Below, piece after piece: positions 1 to 12,166 of a DNA stretch of 64,000 bases. The translations under genes and the position numbers were made by a program. The stretch is taken from positions 1-64,000 of the forward strand of contig JAUCBJ010005321.1 in the NCBI GenBank assembly GCA_032718475.1, read 5' to 3'. The notes below the pieces were generated by a model, which was given only the letters and a program-made list of their open reading frames with translations, did no database searches and had not been told where the DNA came from. Each line of letters opens with the position of its first letter. Within the stretch, counting starts at the first letter, position 1. The stretch comes from Nemertoderma westbladi (taxonomy: Eukaryota > Xenacoelomorpha > Nemertodermatida > Nemertodermatidae).

Positions 1-98
1 GCATAAATTATTGTCGTATGCTAAAGTGGTTTTAATTAACTAAAAGACATATAAATTTTGGCAGGTTAAACTGCTAAAGGTCTTCAAAAGCGCGAACA
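1..98 (+). repeat. 3' end of a family A LTR (fragment)
   Basis: The last 98 bases of a family A long terminal repeat. It ends in the same terminal block as the other family A LTRs (GGCAGGTTAAACTGCTAAAG, then a short run ending GCGCGAACA). That block also ends the LTR at 2478 and 36280, and appears in reverse complement at 39686 and 50345. The bases before it also align by eye with the A2 LTR as far as position 1, so the rest of the LTR lies outside the window. The sequence after position 98 does not resemble the family A leader, so this may be a solo LTR or the 3' LTR of an upstream element. Confidence 0.75.
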
Positions 99-395
99 AC
101 TTCCTAGAAGAAGCTTATAGGCATTCAATCCTAACATAGACAAAACAATAAACGAAAAGCTATAACGCAGGTTATAATTTTATTTTTTGCTCGAATTCAG
201 CTGTTATTTGCATCAATTTTCCACTGGAAGATATTCTGTACTGTATTCACCATTTTTTGTACAGTACATTAAGCTAAATCTACATTAATATTTATACTGT
301 AGTTTCTGGTGCAACCAAGTTATATGCGTCTATTTAAAGAATATAAAATCATACAGTAGTTTATACAAATTGGTGATTTTAGTTTCTTTATTTAG

Positions 396-890
396 ATGTC
401 TTGGACATATTCCGCTATCTCTCATGGGAAAGGAGTCATCGACGGTATTGGTGGACGCAGTAAAGCACTTGTGAGGCACTTGGTAATGAGTAAGAAGAAT
501 AATATTGTCGTTCAAAACGCTAAAGATTTCTATGAGTGCGTAAAGAATGCGATGCCAGGAATTACAGTCTTCCATGTAGATTCCACCGAAATACCTTCAG
601 TAGATTGGACGGGTGCTATAGCCATTCCTGGAATTATGTCTTGTCATGACGTTTCGTACAACCCGTTTACGGATGCAGCCTCTCTACGGAACACATCTCT
701 ATCTGTGACACCGGTGATAGAAATTCCATACACGGATGAGGCCTCTACCCGTAACAAGTCGCAATCTGTGACACCAGTGGGAGTGATTCCAAACACAGAT
801 TCAGCTAGGGCCGTGGCAACATCGTCAAGAGTGATCAATCCCCCATCACGCTATGCGAACTGGGACTACAATAAAAAACTCAATAAATGA
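396..890 (+). CDS. Probable 3'-terminal exon of an unrecognised gene
   Basis: A 164-codon open frame ending in TGA. It follows a pyrimidine-rich stretch and AG at 394-395, which looks like a splice acceptor, so the ATG at 396 may be an internal codon of a last exon. The N-terminal part carries SHGKGVIDGIGG and then a NAKDFYE segment. From general familiarity, a similar SHGKGxxDGxGG pattern recurs in uncharacterised animal proteins, some perhaps transposon-derived; I cannot name a function. The C-terminal half contains two to three degenerate repeats of about 21 residues built around SVTPV. A family A LTR end lies just upstream, possibly in the preceding intron. A pseudogene or transposable-element fragment remains possible. 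Confidence 0.5.
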   Translation: MSWTYSAISHGKGVIDGIGGRSKALVRHLVMSKKNNIVVQNAKDFYECVKNAMPGITVFHVDSTEIPSVDWTGAIAIPGIMSCHDVSYNPFTDAASLRNTSLSVTPVIEIPYTDEASTRNKSQSVTPVGVIPNTDSARAVATSSRVINPPSRYANWDYNKKLNK

Positions 891-1202
891 TCTCACCACT
901 ACAGTATAATAACCGTGTAATATTAGTTAATATTAGTTAATCAAATAATGTGTTATTATTATTTGTATTATTTTCCCTAATATTAATTAGTTATAATATT
1001 AGTTAATAATAAATAATAATTAAGCTAATCAAAATAAAATTTAGTAAATCAAAATTTGATTATTATTTTTAATCACCAGGTCATTAAAAATATGATAGAA
1101 TCTGTTTCCAGTTAATTTCGTTACCAAATTGTGTTGTAAAAATATATTGCGGCATGGCAGCGGGGTGAAATAGATTTGGATATTCGAATGAAATCGCATG
1201 GG
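891..1202. other. AT-rich non-coding stretch
   Basis: About 300 bases with no supportable gene. It holds a simple AT-rich patch in which ATTAGTTAAT-like words recur between about 920 and 1040. No promoter, RNA gene or transposon terminus could be recognised. Confidence 0.5.
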
Positions 1203-1605
1203 TCACGTACTTTACTTGGCAATGTCACGTACTTTACTTTGTTTTACATCAAATTCCCTCAATATTGTTAAGTTTGAAATGTCAATAAAGGTTGTTTTGG
1301 AAACAGCAATATTACCTCTTGGCTGCTGTGGACTCATTTATTACCTCAATGTGCTCAATTCGCTGGATTTTGGACTTACATTAAAAATAATATTTTTTAA
1401 AATTTCTGCGCGTCACGTACTTTACCTGCGTTTGGTTGATGATTACTAACGCCATTTACACTAAGAAGTTTAGCTTCTATACTAAACGTGTAGCAGAATA
1501 CTTTGTCTCTCAGAATATCACAACTTGATGCTCTATGAAGACTGTTGTATATATGTAATTTGCAAAAGAATGTAAAAATTCGTCTCTGACAGTCACGTAC
1601 TTTAC
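1203..1605 (+). repeat. Cluster of four identical 13-mers, TCACGTACTTTAC
   Basis: Exact copies begin at 1203, 1225, 1413 and 1593, all in the same orientation. The spacings are 22, 188 and 180 bases. The sequence between copies shows no obvious similarity, so this is not a simple tandem repeat. The cluster ends about a dozen bases before the point where family A LTR homology starts. It could be part of an unidentified inserted element or a cluster of binding sites. An open frame covering part of it (1198-1449) has no recognisable protein features. Confidence 0.55.
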
Positions 1606-1617
1606 CGTGGAACGTGC

Positions 1618-2478
1618 CTGTACTTCTGTGTAGAAGTTTCAGACTTTGGCCTAAACATCAGATGACTTTGATTATAAGAACGTAAATCTATTATCCGACC
1701 ACCTACCACCTATCCTGATTGCATGACTTAAATCACCTTAACTGGTCATATATTTCATAACTGCATAAGTAACACATACTGACTGTTCACCGCATTATTT
1801 TACTTCTGTTATTAATTGTTGTTATATTGATGGATATTGTTGTTATATTTGGAGAATACCGATAAATAATCATAAAACCCCCAATCTTCTTGATTACTGA
1901 AGGTAAGAGGAACAGATTTACCGTTAGCAACTGCGACTTAAATTATAGTGGTTTTTGTGTGCATTAAATGCTATTTCATAATCCCTACAAGTGTCAGTTG
2001 CGATCTTCCTTATATATGATCAAATTCAGTGACGGTTGGCAGATTAGTGCGCAGTAGTGTGAAGTAGTGTGAAGTCGTGTGAATTAGTGTGAAAGATAAT
2101 AAAGCATCTCCTAAAGAATGCGCTATTTACGAAACTCTGTGGCCATCTAGTTGTGATTAGTATAAGTCATAACTCTGTTTTTATACTTAAAGCGCCACGT
2201 CCTAAAGGAACTGTTAATATTTCCCCGAAAGTAAATATATTTGTCAGAGATTATATAGTAACGATCAATCGAATAATACAGTAGGTCTACATTGCAATAA
2301 CTCTCAAGGCTCCCGAATCCAGTCTCCCAAAACCATGGGTGAATGATCGCGCACAGACTGGCTTCGGCTGATGTAACTTCAGTACACTAAATAATCGATA
2401 TAGGCTAAAGTCGATTTATAAACAAGAGGACAACTAAAATTGGCAGGTTAAACTGCTAAAGGTCTAAAAGCGCGAACA
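1618..2478 (+). repeat. A1 5' LTR, truncated at its 5' end
   Basis: This matches 35432-36280 along its whole length, with scattered substitutions and one small length difference. It ends in GCGCGAACA, the CA end expected of an LTR. Homology stops abruptly near 1618, so the TGTAAAAGC start seen at 21955 is missing. It contains a run of 10-bp repeats of the GTGTGAAGTA type at about 2047-2095, followed at once by an AATAAA polyadenylation signal at 2098-2103. Confidence 0.85.
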
Positions 2479-4090
2479 ATAATAGATTTTTGGTTTACAA
2501 ACTCTTTAGAGTTTATTTATTTCTGTCAGTTTTATTTATCTGTAAGTGTAATATTGAGCAGAAGGCGTGTAAGCCTGCTCAGATTATATAAATAATTTGT
2601 AGGCCGGATTGTTGTCTAACTGTTGTTAGGTCTGAGGCGATTGCAGTGTGTGTAGAGTGTCTGTCCGATAAAGTGCTAGTTAGGAAGGTGGGGGCATCCA
2701 GTGCTGTAAGGTAAATCCCCCCTGAAAGAATAAGTTGTACTACTCAGTTAGAACGCCTACTAACTAACCATTTTGGAGTCTGCATATACTGTAGTTTATT
2801 TAGGCTTGACAGTAGTCTGCCAGCATTTGGTCTGCGTTTTGTTTGAATAGTCTGCACGGGTAGCGTAATATTTATTATTCAGAGTCTATGCGAGTATTCG
2901 CAACCTCCAACTCCACAAGTTTATTCCTACAGTAATTGTGCTTGTTATACATACCATTATAGTTAAATTAACCCAGGTACTACATCAGGGCTGCTTGGCG
3001 TAGGTAAAGACTGGTGATTTTGTGCTCCGGTCACTCCAGCAGATACCGTGGTTCTTTTGGCTGTTCAAGTATATTTAACTGCTGGTTATTTGTTGTATAA
3101 GTACTTGTACCTAATTTAGGGTTTAGAGTACAGTGCTTTCCGAAAGTAATTTAGTGTGTAGGCAGTATATTTGTGTTGTAACGTGGTTAATAGGCACGTT
3201 AGCTCTGGTTGGCTTTGGTAATTAACCTCTAGGTAAGGACACTCCGGGTACATAACGTAGTACTTATAGAGCTAAGACTATAAGTCGTCAGACGGTGGTA
3301 TTTCCTTATCTGGACAACGCAACTTACTTACTACTGCTTTATTGTTTTCAAATACCGTAGTTTCCTGTCAGTTTGTAAGAACCAGAAATTCTAACTCCTT
3401 GTTAGGCTGGTTTGTAGATTTCTTGTAAAATTACCCTAAAAATTGTATGTGTAACATGTTATTGTTTATTTAGAGATTGTAATCTCAACCTGTGTAATTG
3501 TAAGTAATTTGTAGTGATAAGTAACTTAGTAAAGTAGAATTATCAGTAATAGTGTCCAACAAGTAGCACTCCACTGAGAGCGTTCAGCTTCTGTGTAGTG
3601 ACTCCTTACCCAGAAATAATAACATTTATTTCAAACATTGTCAAAACCCATTGTACGGGTATATATATATTTATAAATCAACTCAATCAGATTTATAAAA
3701 TAGTAGGCCTGTCATAAATCAAATAGGTCTTAATATCAGTTGAACTACTGCTTAATATCAGTAATAAAGTAAAGGGAAGTAACCCTAAAATTCAGAAATT
3801 CAGTTATTATTAAATAATTGACATACCGGTATTTACGGTAGGCTTATTATATATATTTATATAAATTTAGGCTGAAATTATATACCGGTATTCTGTAACT
3901 AATCCTAGTCTATAATAATACTTATATATATACTATAAGTGTATACCGGTATTTTAATATATTATATACATATCATGTTATACTGAGTAACGGTATCGGT
4001 AATTAATTACTAGGCTTACAGTTGATACTGAATTACTAAACTTGCTTTAACTGTCGTTATAGTAGTAGGCATTCAACTGTAAAATAAATC
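2479..4090 (+). other. A1 untranslated leader between 5' LTR and gag
   Basis: Non-coding leader of about 1.6 kb, matching 48173-50344 of A2 in reverse complement. No convincing tRNA primer-binding site was found directly after the LTR. The 3' part holds the palindrome ATACCGGTAT at 3823-3832, 3882-3891 and 3943-3952, spaced 59 and 61 bases, in an otherwise AT-rich setting. The block at about 2620-2900 is single here but is tandemly duplicated in A2. Confidence 0.7.
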
Positions 4091-7000
4091 ATGGCTGACA
4101 CAAAGCAAACACTGTCAGATAGTCTCCTAGAAAGAACAATCTGTGACCCAGATAAGAGTATCGAACATCTGAGACCAAAGTCCAAGTCCCCTCCTACTGT
4201 AAGAAAGGTCATCCCTACAGTAGTAGTATCAGACCCTAGGCTAGTAAAGCACCATAGGTCTACTATAGGCACTAGGGCTCAAGTTAAGAGGGACCAAGAG
4301 GCAGCTGTTAAACACCAGCAGCACCCGAACCGAGAACTTATTTCTCAACGGCACGATAACTCTAGCAGTTCAGACACTGAAGAGTTGACGCCCGAGATCG
4401 GAGTAAGGATGGTAGAAGTGGTTTATCCAGATCCACTTCTAATTCTTCCTGGAGCCGTACTCACTAGAGTATTGATCACTGTGGAAGAACATCAAATCGA
4501 TTGGGCGAGAAGTAAGTGATCGACCAGGGACAGTTATGCGGGATACACGATGGAGGAACTAAGGTGTATTGTCGAGGCGCAATGGAACTTCCCCAGACCC
4601 GGACTCCCGTTTAACTTATCGGAAGCTACCTGGGAGGACTTATACAGGATGGGAGTAGTAAGGGACACTCGAGATCCAGCTGTGTGGAAGAGGTCGGCAG
4701 CAGGATATGTCCAGGGATTCTTCAGCTCTTTGGAGCGATTAGAGGAACACCTGTTTCAACAACGTCAAGGACCTCAAGAGCAGGGAGAGCTGCTTTATCA
4801 AGTGCGAGAATGAATCTTATGGATCAGACTAATCCTTTCAGCCATTGAGGAAGCCTCGAAGAGAAGCCAAGACACGTCGTTGCAAGTGGCCGTAAAGACT
4901 TGGTTCCAACGGGTGAGTCTTAAAGTCCAGGGAACGACACAATGGAAAGTTCAGCTAACTGAGCGCATGACCCACGGAGAATCAACAGATGCTACCTTTT
5001 CTCAGGTGGAAGGTGAAGCTACATCCGAGAAACCCCAGAAGAAGGATGCTATTGACATCTATCTGTCAGACTATCAACGATTTATAGGTGACAAAGAGCT
5101 AAGAAGACGGCTAGCCGGACTTCACCCTAATAGTGAAGGAGCCAAATTTGTGTTAGACTGGTTAGATGCGGAAAAATTAGCCGCGGAGCAGGCTAAATTT
5201 GATGAAAGCATCCTCATGGCAATGGACCAAGAAGAACAATTAAAGAAACGGCAAATAGAAGACCGAAGGTCAGCAGCAGCGGCAGAATCTGAAAGAAAAG
5301 CGGCAGCGGCAGACTCTGAGAGGAAGGCGTCAGCTGCAGAGGCTGAAAGAAAGGCGGCAATGGCAGAAGCAGAACTGAAGGCGTCTGAAGCGACTACCCA
5401 ACTAGAGCTGGAGAACTTTCAGGCGAAACAAGATTACTTGAAGAAACAAAGGACAGCTACTCAGATGCAGTTACTGAGTCGATCTACTCCCAGAAGACAG
5501 GGATTTACCTCCTCTGATGAGGGTGATACAACAGATCCCGAAGGTAGAGGTAATAAATCTCGTTCAAGCGGACGTAGAAGAACGCCACACCATCAGAAGT
5601 TACCTAATTTACCTCCTGCGGTGAGAAGGCAACTGGCTAGTGTAGACTTAAGTAATCCTGAACCCACAGACCAAATTATTAGAGTAGAAAGACTCCCTAC
5701 TATAGTAGATGAGCCTGAAATAATTAGGCCTGTCACTGAAGCCACTCCGATGATAGAGACTCCTGTACTTCCAGAACCTAACTCTAAATTTCCTTTGCAC
5801 AGTACTAAACTACCTGTGCCCAGTAGACTAGCCCCTGAATCACTCCCGGTCCTGGACGCCGAGCAAGACATAAATGACTTGTCTCCCGTCGTCCCCACGC
5901 ATCACCCGGCTACCACGTTGGCGGCTCCCACGGCAGCGGTTGAGTGGGTGGACGAGGGACAGCGGGGGATGAATCGCCTGCTCGGTCAGCTGGAAGAACA
6001 TAAACAACGTTCTTCCCAGCAAGTCCGAGAGTTGGAAGGGACTGTTCAGCAGTTAAAGGGAACAGTGAGAGATAGCAGGTTAGAGTTGCAAGAAGTGCAA
6101 CAAAGTATCGCTTTAGAGCGCGATAAATTAGTAAATATACAAATGGGTATACCACCACCCCCTGTAACAATGTGTCAACCTGTTAGGTCTGAAGTATTTC
6201 ATGCGCAAGGTGTGGAGCCTACACGCATCTATACTGCTAGTGAAGTAGAAACTCCTATAGTAAACCCTATTAAGGGTAATTATAAACCTGTGGATAATGA
6301 TATCCCATACAGATCTGATCATAATCCGAGAAATTTATATACCGATAACTCGATATTAAATAATACAATGGCTCAAGAAAGTTTTACACGTCAAATGGCT
6401 AGAACTGAAGCCCGTCAAGCGGTAAAGGTGGGAGAGGTCGTCAAGTTTAATGGAGATGAGATGAAATGGTTACCTTTTAATGAATATTATAAAGATAACA
6501 TACAGAACTCTGTACTATCCAACGGAGAGAAACTTAGATTCCTCATCAAGTGCCTGGAAGGACCTCCCAAGTTAATGGCGTTAAAGTTTATTGGACAACC
6601 AGATGGATTAAGACAAGTTTGGAATACACTAAACATCAGGTATGGTAATAGGACTAACATAGCTAGGTATTTATATGCGAAATTAGTAGCACCCCGAATG
6701 TTTCTTAGCAGCGGGATTATAGAGTTTTCCGATGAGATTCAGGAGATCTGTAGACAGCAAGATTGGTTAGGTAAGTCTCAGGAATACCAGAGTTCTATGG
6801 TTGTTGGAGCCGTAGCATCTACTTTGCCAAAGGGTGGAGTAGGTACTCGTTGGGACAAAAAGGTTCTCTATATGATGGACCAGCAACAAAGGGACCCTAC
6901 CATGGCTGATCTCATGTCATTCTTAAGTGGAGAGGTAAGATTACAGCTCCTAAAGCAGTCCAGAGAGAAGACACCGGAAAGTAAGGTGAGTGAAAAACCC

Positions 7001-7927
7001 GTTTCTAGGAGAAAGGTAACACCAGTGTGTTATACAGACGACGGCGAAAGCCAAACCTCATACGAGGAGAACAGCGGGAAAGACACCGAAAGATCTTATT
7101 ATGTCAACAAACCGAGGAAAGACGTAAGTAAATCTAAGTCTCGAACCAGTGACAGGAGAGAACAGGTAACAACTCCTCCTACGTCTACTAAGAGAATTCA
7201 TGGAAGAAAGCCCGAGGAAAGAACAAGTGTGCACAACATAGCACAGGTTAAAGTAAGTAACATCAAGCCCAAATGTGTATTGTGCGACGGGCCACATCGC
7301 TTGAGTAGGTGTGATGAATTCTTGAAGAAATCCCTAAAGGATAGACGTGATGTCATGTGGGATAAGCGGTTGTGTTATAATTGCCTCAGACGAGGACACC
7401 AACGGCGGACCTGTTACTCAGATGCGAGGTGTGCTAAGTGCGGCGCGAAACATCACATCTTGCTGCACACCGAATTTGACAGAACCCGCATGAGTCAGGT
7501 AAGTGAGCCCGAACTACATGTCCAACTCAGTGATGTGAACGACACTGACCACAGTTCTGAGATGGAAGGATTCTACACGGACGAATTCTCCAACGAAAAT
7601 GAATCCTGTTATCTGATAAACACCACCGTGTATCGAGCACTTACGTACGAGACTGAATCGGAAGTAGAAAATCCTATTCTGATTATTCCGGACCGACAAC
7701 CATCTTGGAAAGCACCAACTTCCTCTGTCGCAATCCGGGAATTTCCTGTGGTGCAGCTGAGAGTCCATGGGCTAGGGAAGAGCCTAATAGTAAACGCCCT
7801 CCTTGATTCCGGCAGCACAGGTACATTTATTGACAAAGAACTATCCGAAGACATCTTTGCTGGACAACCCAAGTTCCGAACTAAGTTGGACCTTTCAGGA
7901 ATTTGCAGGTTTGGAAATCCACAGTAA
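4091..7927 (+). pseudogene. gag: A1 gag and protease N-terminal part (decayed)
   Basis: One frame runs from the ATG at 4091, interrupted only by TGA at 4517-4519 and TGA at 4811-4813. Three open segments (4091, 4550 and 4880 onward) share it, so these look like point mutations. The product starts with a low-complexity N-terminus, then an alanine/lysine-rich coiled coil (about 5270-5400). A BEL/Pao Gag core of the DUF1759 type follows (about 6400-6960), then cysteine/histidine knuckles (CVLCDGPHRLSRCD, CYNCLRRGHQRRTC, CAKCGAKHH at about 7275-7460). Near 7805 is the aspartic protease motif LLDSGSTGTFID. The frame is lost near 7900 by an apparent one-base deletion relative to A2. A2 lacks about 297 codons that A1 has near the N-terminus. 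Confidence 0.85.
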
Positions 7928-7941
7928 CTACAGATTACTAG

Positions 7942-8496
7942 GTGGGTGCGTTGTCCACTCCCCAGGATGAACTAGGAGAACATAGCGTAAGGTCGGTAAA
8001 AATGGTGGCGATAAAGAACTTTGCTACTAGCCAAGTGGAACCTTACAACTGGGATGAAGACCATTTTACCCAGCAACATAATATACCTAGATTCAAGACT
8101 GACTATCCAGGGGTGCAGATATTAATTGGCCAAAATGCGCACGAAGCGCTTGAGACATTAGAAAAACGGCCTGCTCGACTGCAACCATTACAAACGTACG
8201 CGGGAAGAACGAGAGTATGTTGGTACTTCACTGGACCTTCCTGTAGAACCCTAATGGAAAGACTCCCTAATGAGAGGATACATCAGGTGAGTTAATGGGA
8301 AGAAGAAATCAGTGAGGGAGAAACCACAACTGAGGGAACACCATACTCCTCAGACAATGACGATATTAACCAAATATATGATGAGGAAAATACAATTGAT
8401 CTCCTCCCCGAAAACCAAACTTGGCTAAACCAAGTCAACCTATGCCATCTCATCAATCATGGTGGACAATTTACTTATAATGACGAATTAAATGAA
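7942..8496 (+). pseudogene. pol: A1 gag-pol, protease to RT linker
   Basis: This continues the polyprotein after the frameshift near 7900 and aligns with the A2 segment beginning STPQDELGEH. It includes the conserved DYPGVQILIGQNAHEALE stretch typical of BEL/Pao sequence after the protease. An in-frame TAA at 8293-8295 interrupts it. The same frame then continues without a break into the reverse transcriptase segment at 8497, so the TAA is most simply a substitution. Confidence 0.75.
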
Positions 8497-9735
8497 GTGA
8501 TAGAGCGATACAATAACAAAATCCGTGATGAACACGCCGTACAATTCTTTACTCAAGAAGCAGTAGAGCCTAATTCCTACGACAAAGCCTTGTCCATCGA
8601 GGAAGAGAGAGCCAAGCAGATTCAGGAAACGACAACCCGTTATCTGAAGGACCAAGGTCGCTATGAGATTGGTCTTCCGTTCCGACGGCGAGAACCCAAC
8701 TTTATAAATAACCGACCTTTAGCGGAAAAGAGAATCGCGCAACTACATCGGCGTCTTATGGCCAACATTCCAGCCAGGGAAATGTATAATACCCAGCTGA
8801 AGAAATTTATTGATAAAGGAGACGCGGAGCGAGTTCTGGAAGAAACACCTATAAGGGAAAGAACGTATTATCTAACACATCATTACGTTCCCAAGCCCGG
8901 TAAACCCAACGAAGTCTGGGTAGTGTTTGACGGCTCCGCCCTTTCCATGGGTCAATCCCTGAACTCAGAACTGTTGCCGGGACCCAACTTACTCCAATCT
9001 TTGTTGGGAATATTATTGAGATTGTGGCAATATTCTATCGCATTCGCTTCGGATATAGAAGGCATGTTCTTACAAGTCAAGGTGCTGGATAGGGATCGAG
9101 ACAGCCTACGATTTCTGTGGTGGCCTGAAGGAGACCTCAACCGAAAACCGGTGGAGTACTGGATGACCATCCAAGCTTTTGGGATCATCTCGAGCCCCTC
9201 AAACGCTTGTTCAGTAGTGCGTACCACTGCTGATGACAACCGAGACGCCTTCTCTAAAGCGGTTATCGACAACATCAAACGGGATATATACATGGACGAC
9301 AATTTAAAGTCCATCCCATCGGTGGAAGAAGCCATTGATGTTGCCAAGGGAACGGTAGAGTGCTTGCAACGCGGTGGATTTCGGCTAACCAAATTCACTA
9401 GTAACTCCCGTGAGTTTCTGGAATCAATCCTGGTAGAAGACCGAGGTGTTAAAGATCTGGACCTTATCAAGGACGATCTTCCGGAAACCAAAACACTTGG
9501 CTTAAAATGGGACACAGAGAGAGATATTTTGTTTTTCCAGTTAAAACAACGAGATAATCCAGTTAGAGCTAAATGGATTTGTCTAAGTATCCTGAGCACT
9601 TATTTCGATCCATTGGGATTTATTAGCCCAGTTATATTGGTTGCTCGGAGCTTAGTGCAACAAATGTGGCTCGAAAACCACTCGTGGGATGATCCACTTA
9701 AGGCAGAACTACTAAAGAAGTGGATGAAATGGTAA
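8497..9735 (+). pseudogene. pol: A1 reverse transcriptase domain (decayed)
   Basis: Reverse transcriptase of BEL/Pao type, which would copy element RNA into DNA. Visible motifs are FDGSALSMGQSLN near 8930, the first catalytic aspartate in SDIEGMFLQV near 9050, and the second active-site motif YMDDN near 9290. FRLTKFTSN and LGLKWDTE follow, and the thumb region ends with DPLGFISPVILVAR. The frame ends at TAA 9733-9735, after which the same frame resumes into the RNase H domain. The catalytic residues are all present, so the loss of function comes from the stops. Confidence 0.88.
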
Positions 9736-10431
9736 GATTCTCTACCATCCATCGAGAACTTTACGATTTCTCGTTCATATTTTGGTCACGTTCTCCCCAC
9801 ATATTCCTATCAACTCCATGTGTTTGGAGACGCCAGCGATATGGGAATAGGTATAGTAGCCTACCTGAGGGTTGAAACTCTGGAAGGAATTAAAATTGCC
9901 TTGGTCACCTCTAAGGCCTTGATAAACAACAAATTACGAGTTCCTCGAGCAGAGTTAAAGGCGGCTCTATACGCTACAGCCATCGGCCGGAATGTAACAG
10001 AACAGATCGACTATCCACTGGAGAAAACTGTCTATTGGACTGATGCTCTACTCGTTCTGGAGTATATAACAAATGAAGTCTGTCAGTTCAGCGTCTTCGT
10101 TACCAACAGAGTAGCCATTATACTTAGTCGCTCTAATGTAGATCAATGGAGACATTGCCCTGGGACGATTAATCCAGCCGACATCGCCTCCAGAGGAGCA
10201 ACTCCTCAAGAACTGATAGATACTCCAGACTGGTTAGGTGGAACCGACTTCCTGAGTAAAGAAGAGGATGAATGGCCTCCTCATCTCACCACGGCTGAGA
10301 TTAGACAAGCCAAGGGAGCGGAGAAAGTCAAACCTGAAACCCGGACGAGTAAATCAACCCGTGATAGATCTGTCTGTACTACACACCTCCGGAGACGACG
10401 CTGTGGATCTAAACTTCCCCACCACAAATAA
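9736..10431 (+). pseudogene. pol: A1 RNase H domain (decayed)
   Basis: This is the same frame as the reverse transcriptase, after the TAA at 9733-9735. It carries the BEL/Pao RNase H signature VFGDASDMGIGIVAYL near 9825 and VPRAELKAAL near 9940, followed by the connection segment NPADIASRGATPQEL near 10170. Near 10340 the coding frame shifts relative to A2, so the last part of this open frame (to 10431) is out of frame. The true continuation lies in the overlapping frame that runs on to 12166. Confidence 0.82.
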
Positions 10432-12166
10432 ATCTGTTGTAGAAATCAGAGAAAGAGACTGGAAATCTGGAACACCAGATGTCTCGCAAGGACTCTCACC
10501 TCTCTTGCAGAGAGCAATAAATCATTATAGCCCCTGGAATCGGCTTTGTAAGGCCGTTGTGTATCTTAAAAGATGTTTCCATCATCACTATTCCAGGACG
10601 AAGATCGCTAGTGATACCGCTCCACTGACATCCGAGCAGGTCCATGCTATTAAAGACCTTCCCGCTTATAATGTGTCGGATAGGTTTCTGACTGAGAAGA
10701 TCAGTTACCAAGAGCATGAAGATACCAATAAGCAGATACTGAGACTCCTGCAATGCTATGAAGATTCCGATAAGTATTTCCTGTTGTTGAGAAATCCACA
10801 GATGCGCTTAAGGGATCGTTTCTCTAGCACAATGATAGATGGGTTAATACGTGTTGGAGGAAGATCAACTAATGCTCCATTGTCCTTTGACACTAAGTTT
10901 CCCATACTCATTAGAAATCTTGAAATACAAATCAAGATGATTGTAGATGTTCACAGTAGGCTTTATCATGCTGGTAGAGAACGAGTTCTTAGCGAAATTC
11001 AAACTCGCTGTTATTTCCATAAGCCCCGCAGAGCTCTGAACCAAGTTCTTAGGAACTGTATACCCTGTAGGAAAGCATTCAGTAGGCCTTTAACACAGCG
11101 AGAGGCAGAATTACCTAGGGAACGAGTAAGCTTCTATGAACCACCCTTTACTAACACTGGTGTGGATTTATTTGGCCCTATTGAAGTATATCGTGCTAGG
11201 ACTATAGTCAAGCGATGGTGTGTCATCTTTGTCTGTATGACTTGTAGAGCGATCCATCTAGATATGGTGAACGATCTATCTACCAACAGCTTCATACTGA
11301 GTTTACGCCGACAGATCGCTCGTTTTGGAACTAGCAACACGATGAGATCCGACAAGGGAACGAACTTCATTGGCGCCAATAATGAGATCAGAGCTTACGT
11401 GAAAGATTGGAACCAAAGACAGGTGGACGATCAGCTAAGGGTAACAGCATCTAGCTGGACCTTCAACGCCGCCGACGCCCCTTGGTGGGGAGGAAGTTGG
11501 GAGAGATTAATACGGAGCGTGAAGACCGCATTTCACTTTATAGTGCCGTGCCGCGCGTATCTCACTGATGAACTTTTGCGGACGTTAATAGAAGAAATCG
11601 CCGCCTATCATAACGAGAGACCACTTATACCAGTCTCATCGAGTCCCGACTCCCTAGAAGTGCTAACACCCACGCATTTCCTACTAATGAAACCTGTAGC
11701 CATGCTCCCGCAATCGGAAATCACAGACGGAGACGAATACTGCCGACAAACTAGGCAACTTATGCAGTTATTATCCCGTCGCTTCGCTGACCATTTCGAA
11801 AAACATTATCTTCCTACGCTACAACTTCGAACAAAGTGGTTTGCGCAGCAAGAAAACGTCAGCGCCGGAGACATGGTCCTTATTGTGGAATCAGATCTTC
11901 CACGTAAGCGGTGGCAGACAGGTCGTATCATCGAGACTCATATATCTGATGATGGTTTAGTGCGATCGGTAGAACTCGTCATCATGCGACGTAACTTTAA
12001 GAAACCTGGAATTGTATTCGAAACACAACAACTTAATCGCCCAGTTGGTCGTTTATGTTTACTGGAAAGAGACAGAGAGCTATCCGGAAACTATGGAAGG
12101 CAAGATACTCTTCCCACGACCACCTCCCTAATCCAACAAACTAAAACAAGGGACTCCTCAACGTAA
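10345..12166 (+). pseudogene. pol: A1 integrase and C-terminal DUF5641-type domain
   Basis: C-terminal part of pol, one uninterrupted frame to TAA at 12164-12166. An HHCC zinc-binding domain is visible (about 10950-11075, ending NCIPCRK). The integrase core follows with its three acidic positions: TGVDLFGP near 11160, RSDKGTNFIG near 11345 and WGGSWERLIRS near 11490. A DUF5641-like C-terminal segment (GDMVLIV to GRLCLLE, about 11865-12065) closes the protein, as is usual in BEL/Pao. This domain looks intact; the element is dead because of upstream lesions. A2 has lost the corresponding core. Confidence 0.87.

Noticed and set aside
1198-1449. 83-codon open frame
   Set aside because: Overlaps the 13-mer cluster, with AT-rich composition and no domain or homologous copy.
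4130-5005. An intron in the A1 gag N-terminus
   Set aside because: CTACCTTTTCTCAG near 5005 looks like a splice acceptor, but no matching GT donor falls at the point where A2 diverges. The segment is in one frame with only two stops over about 297 codons, so it reads as coding sequence deleted in A2.
8952-9599. 215-codon - strand open frame
   Set aside because: Antisense to the A1 reverse transcriptase, whose motifs are clear on the + strand.
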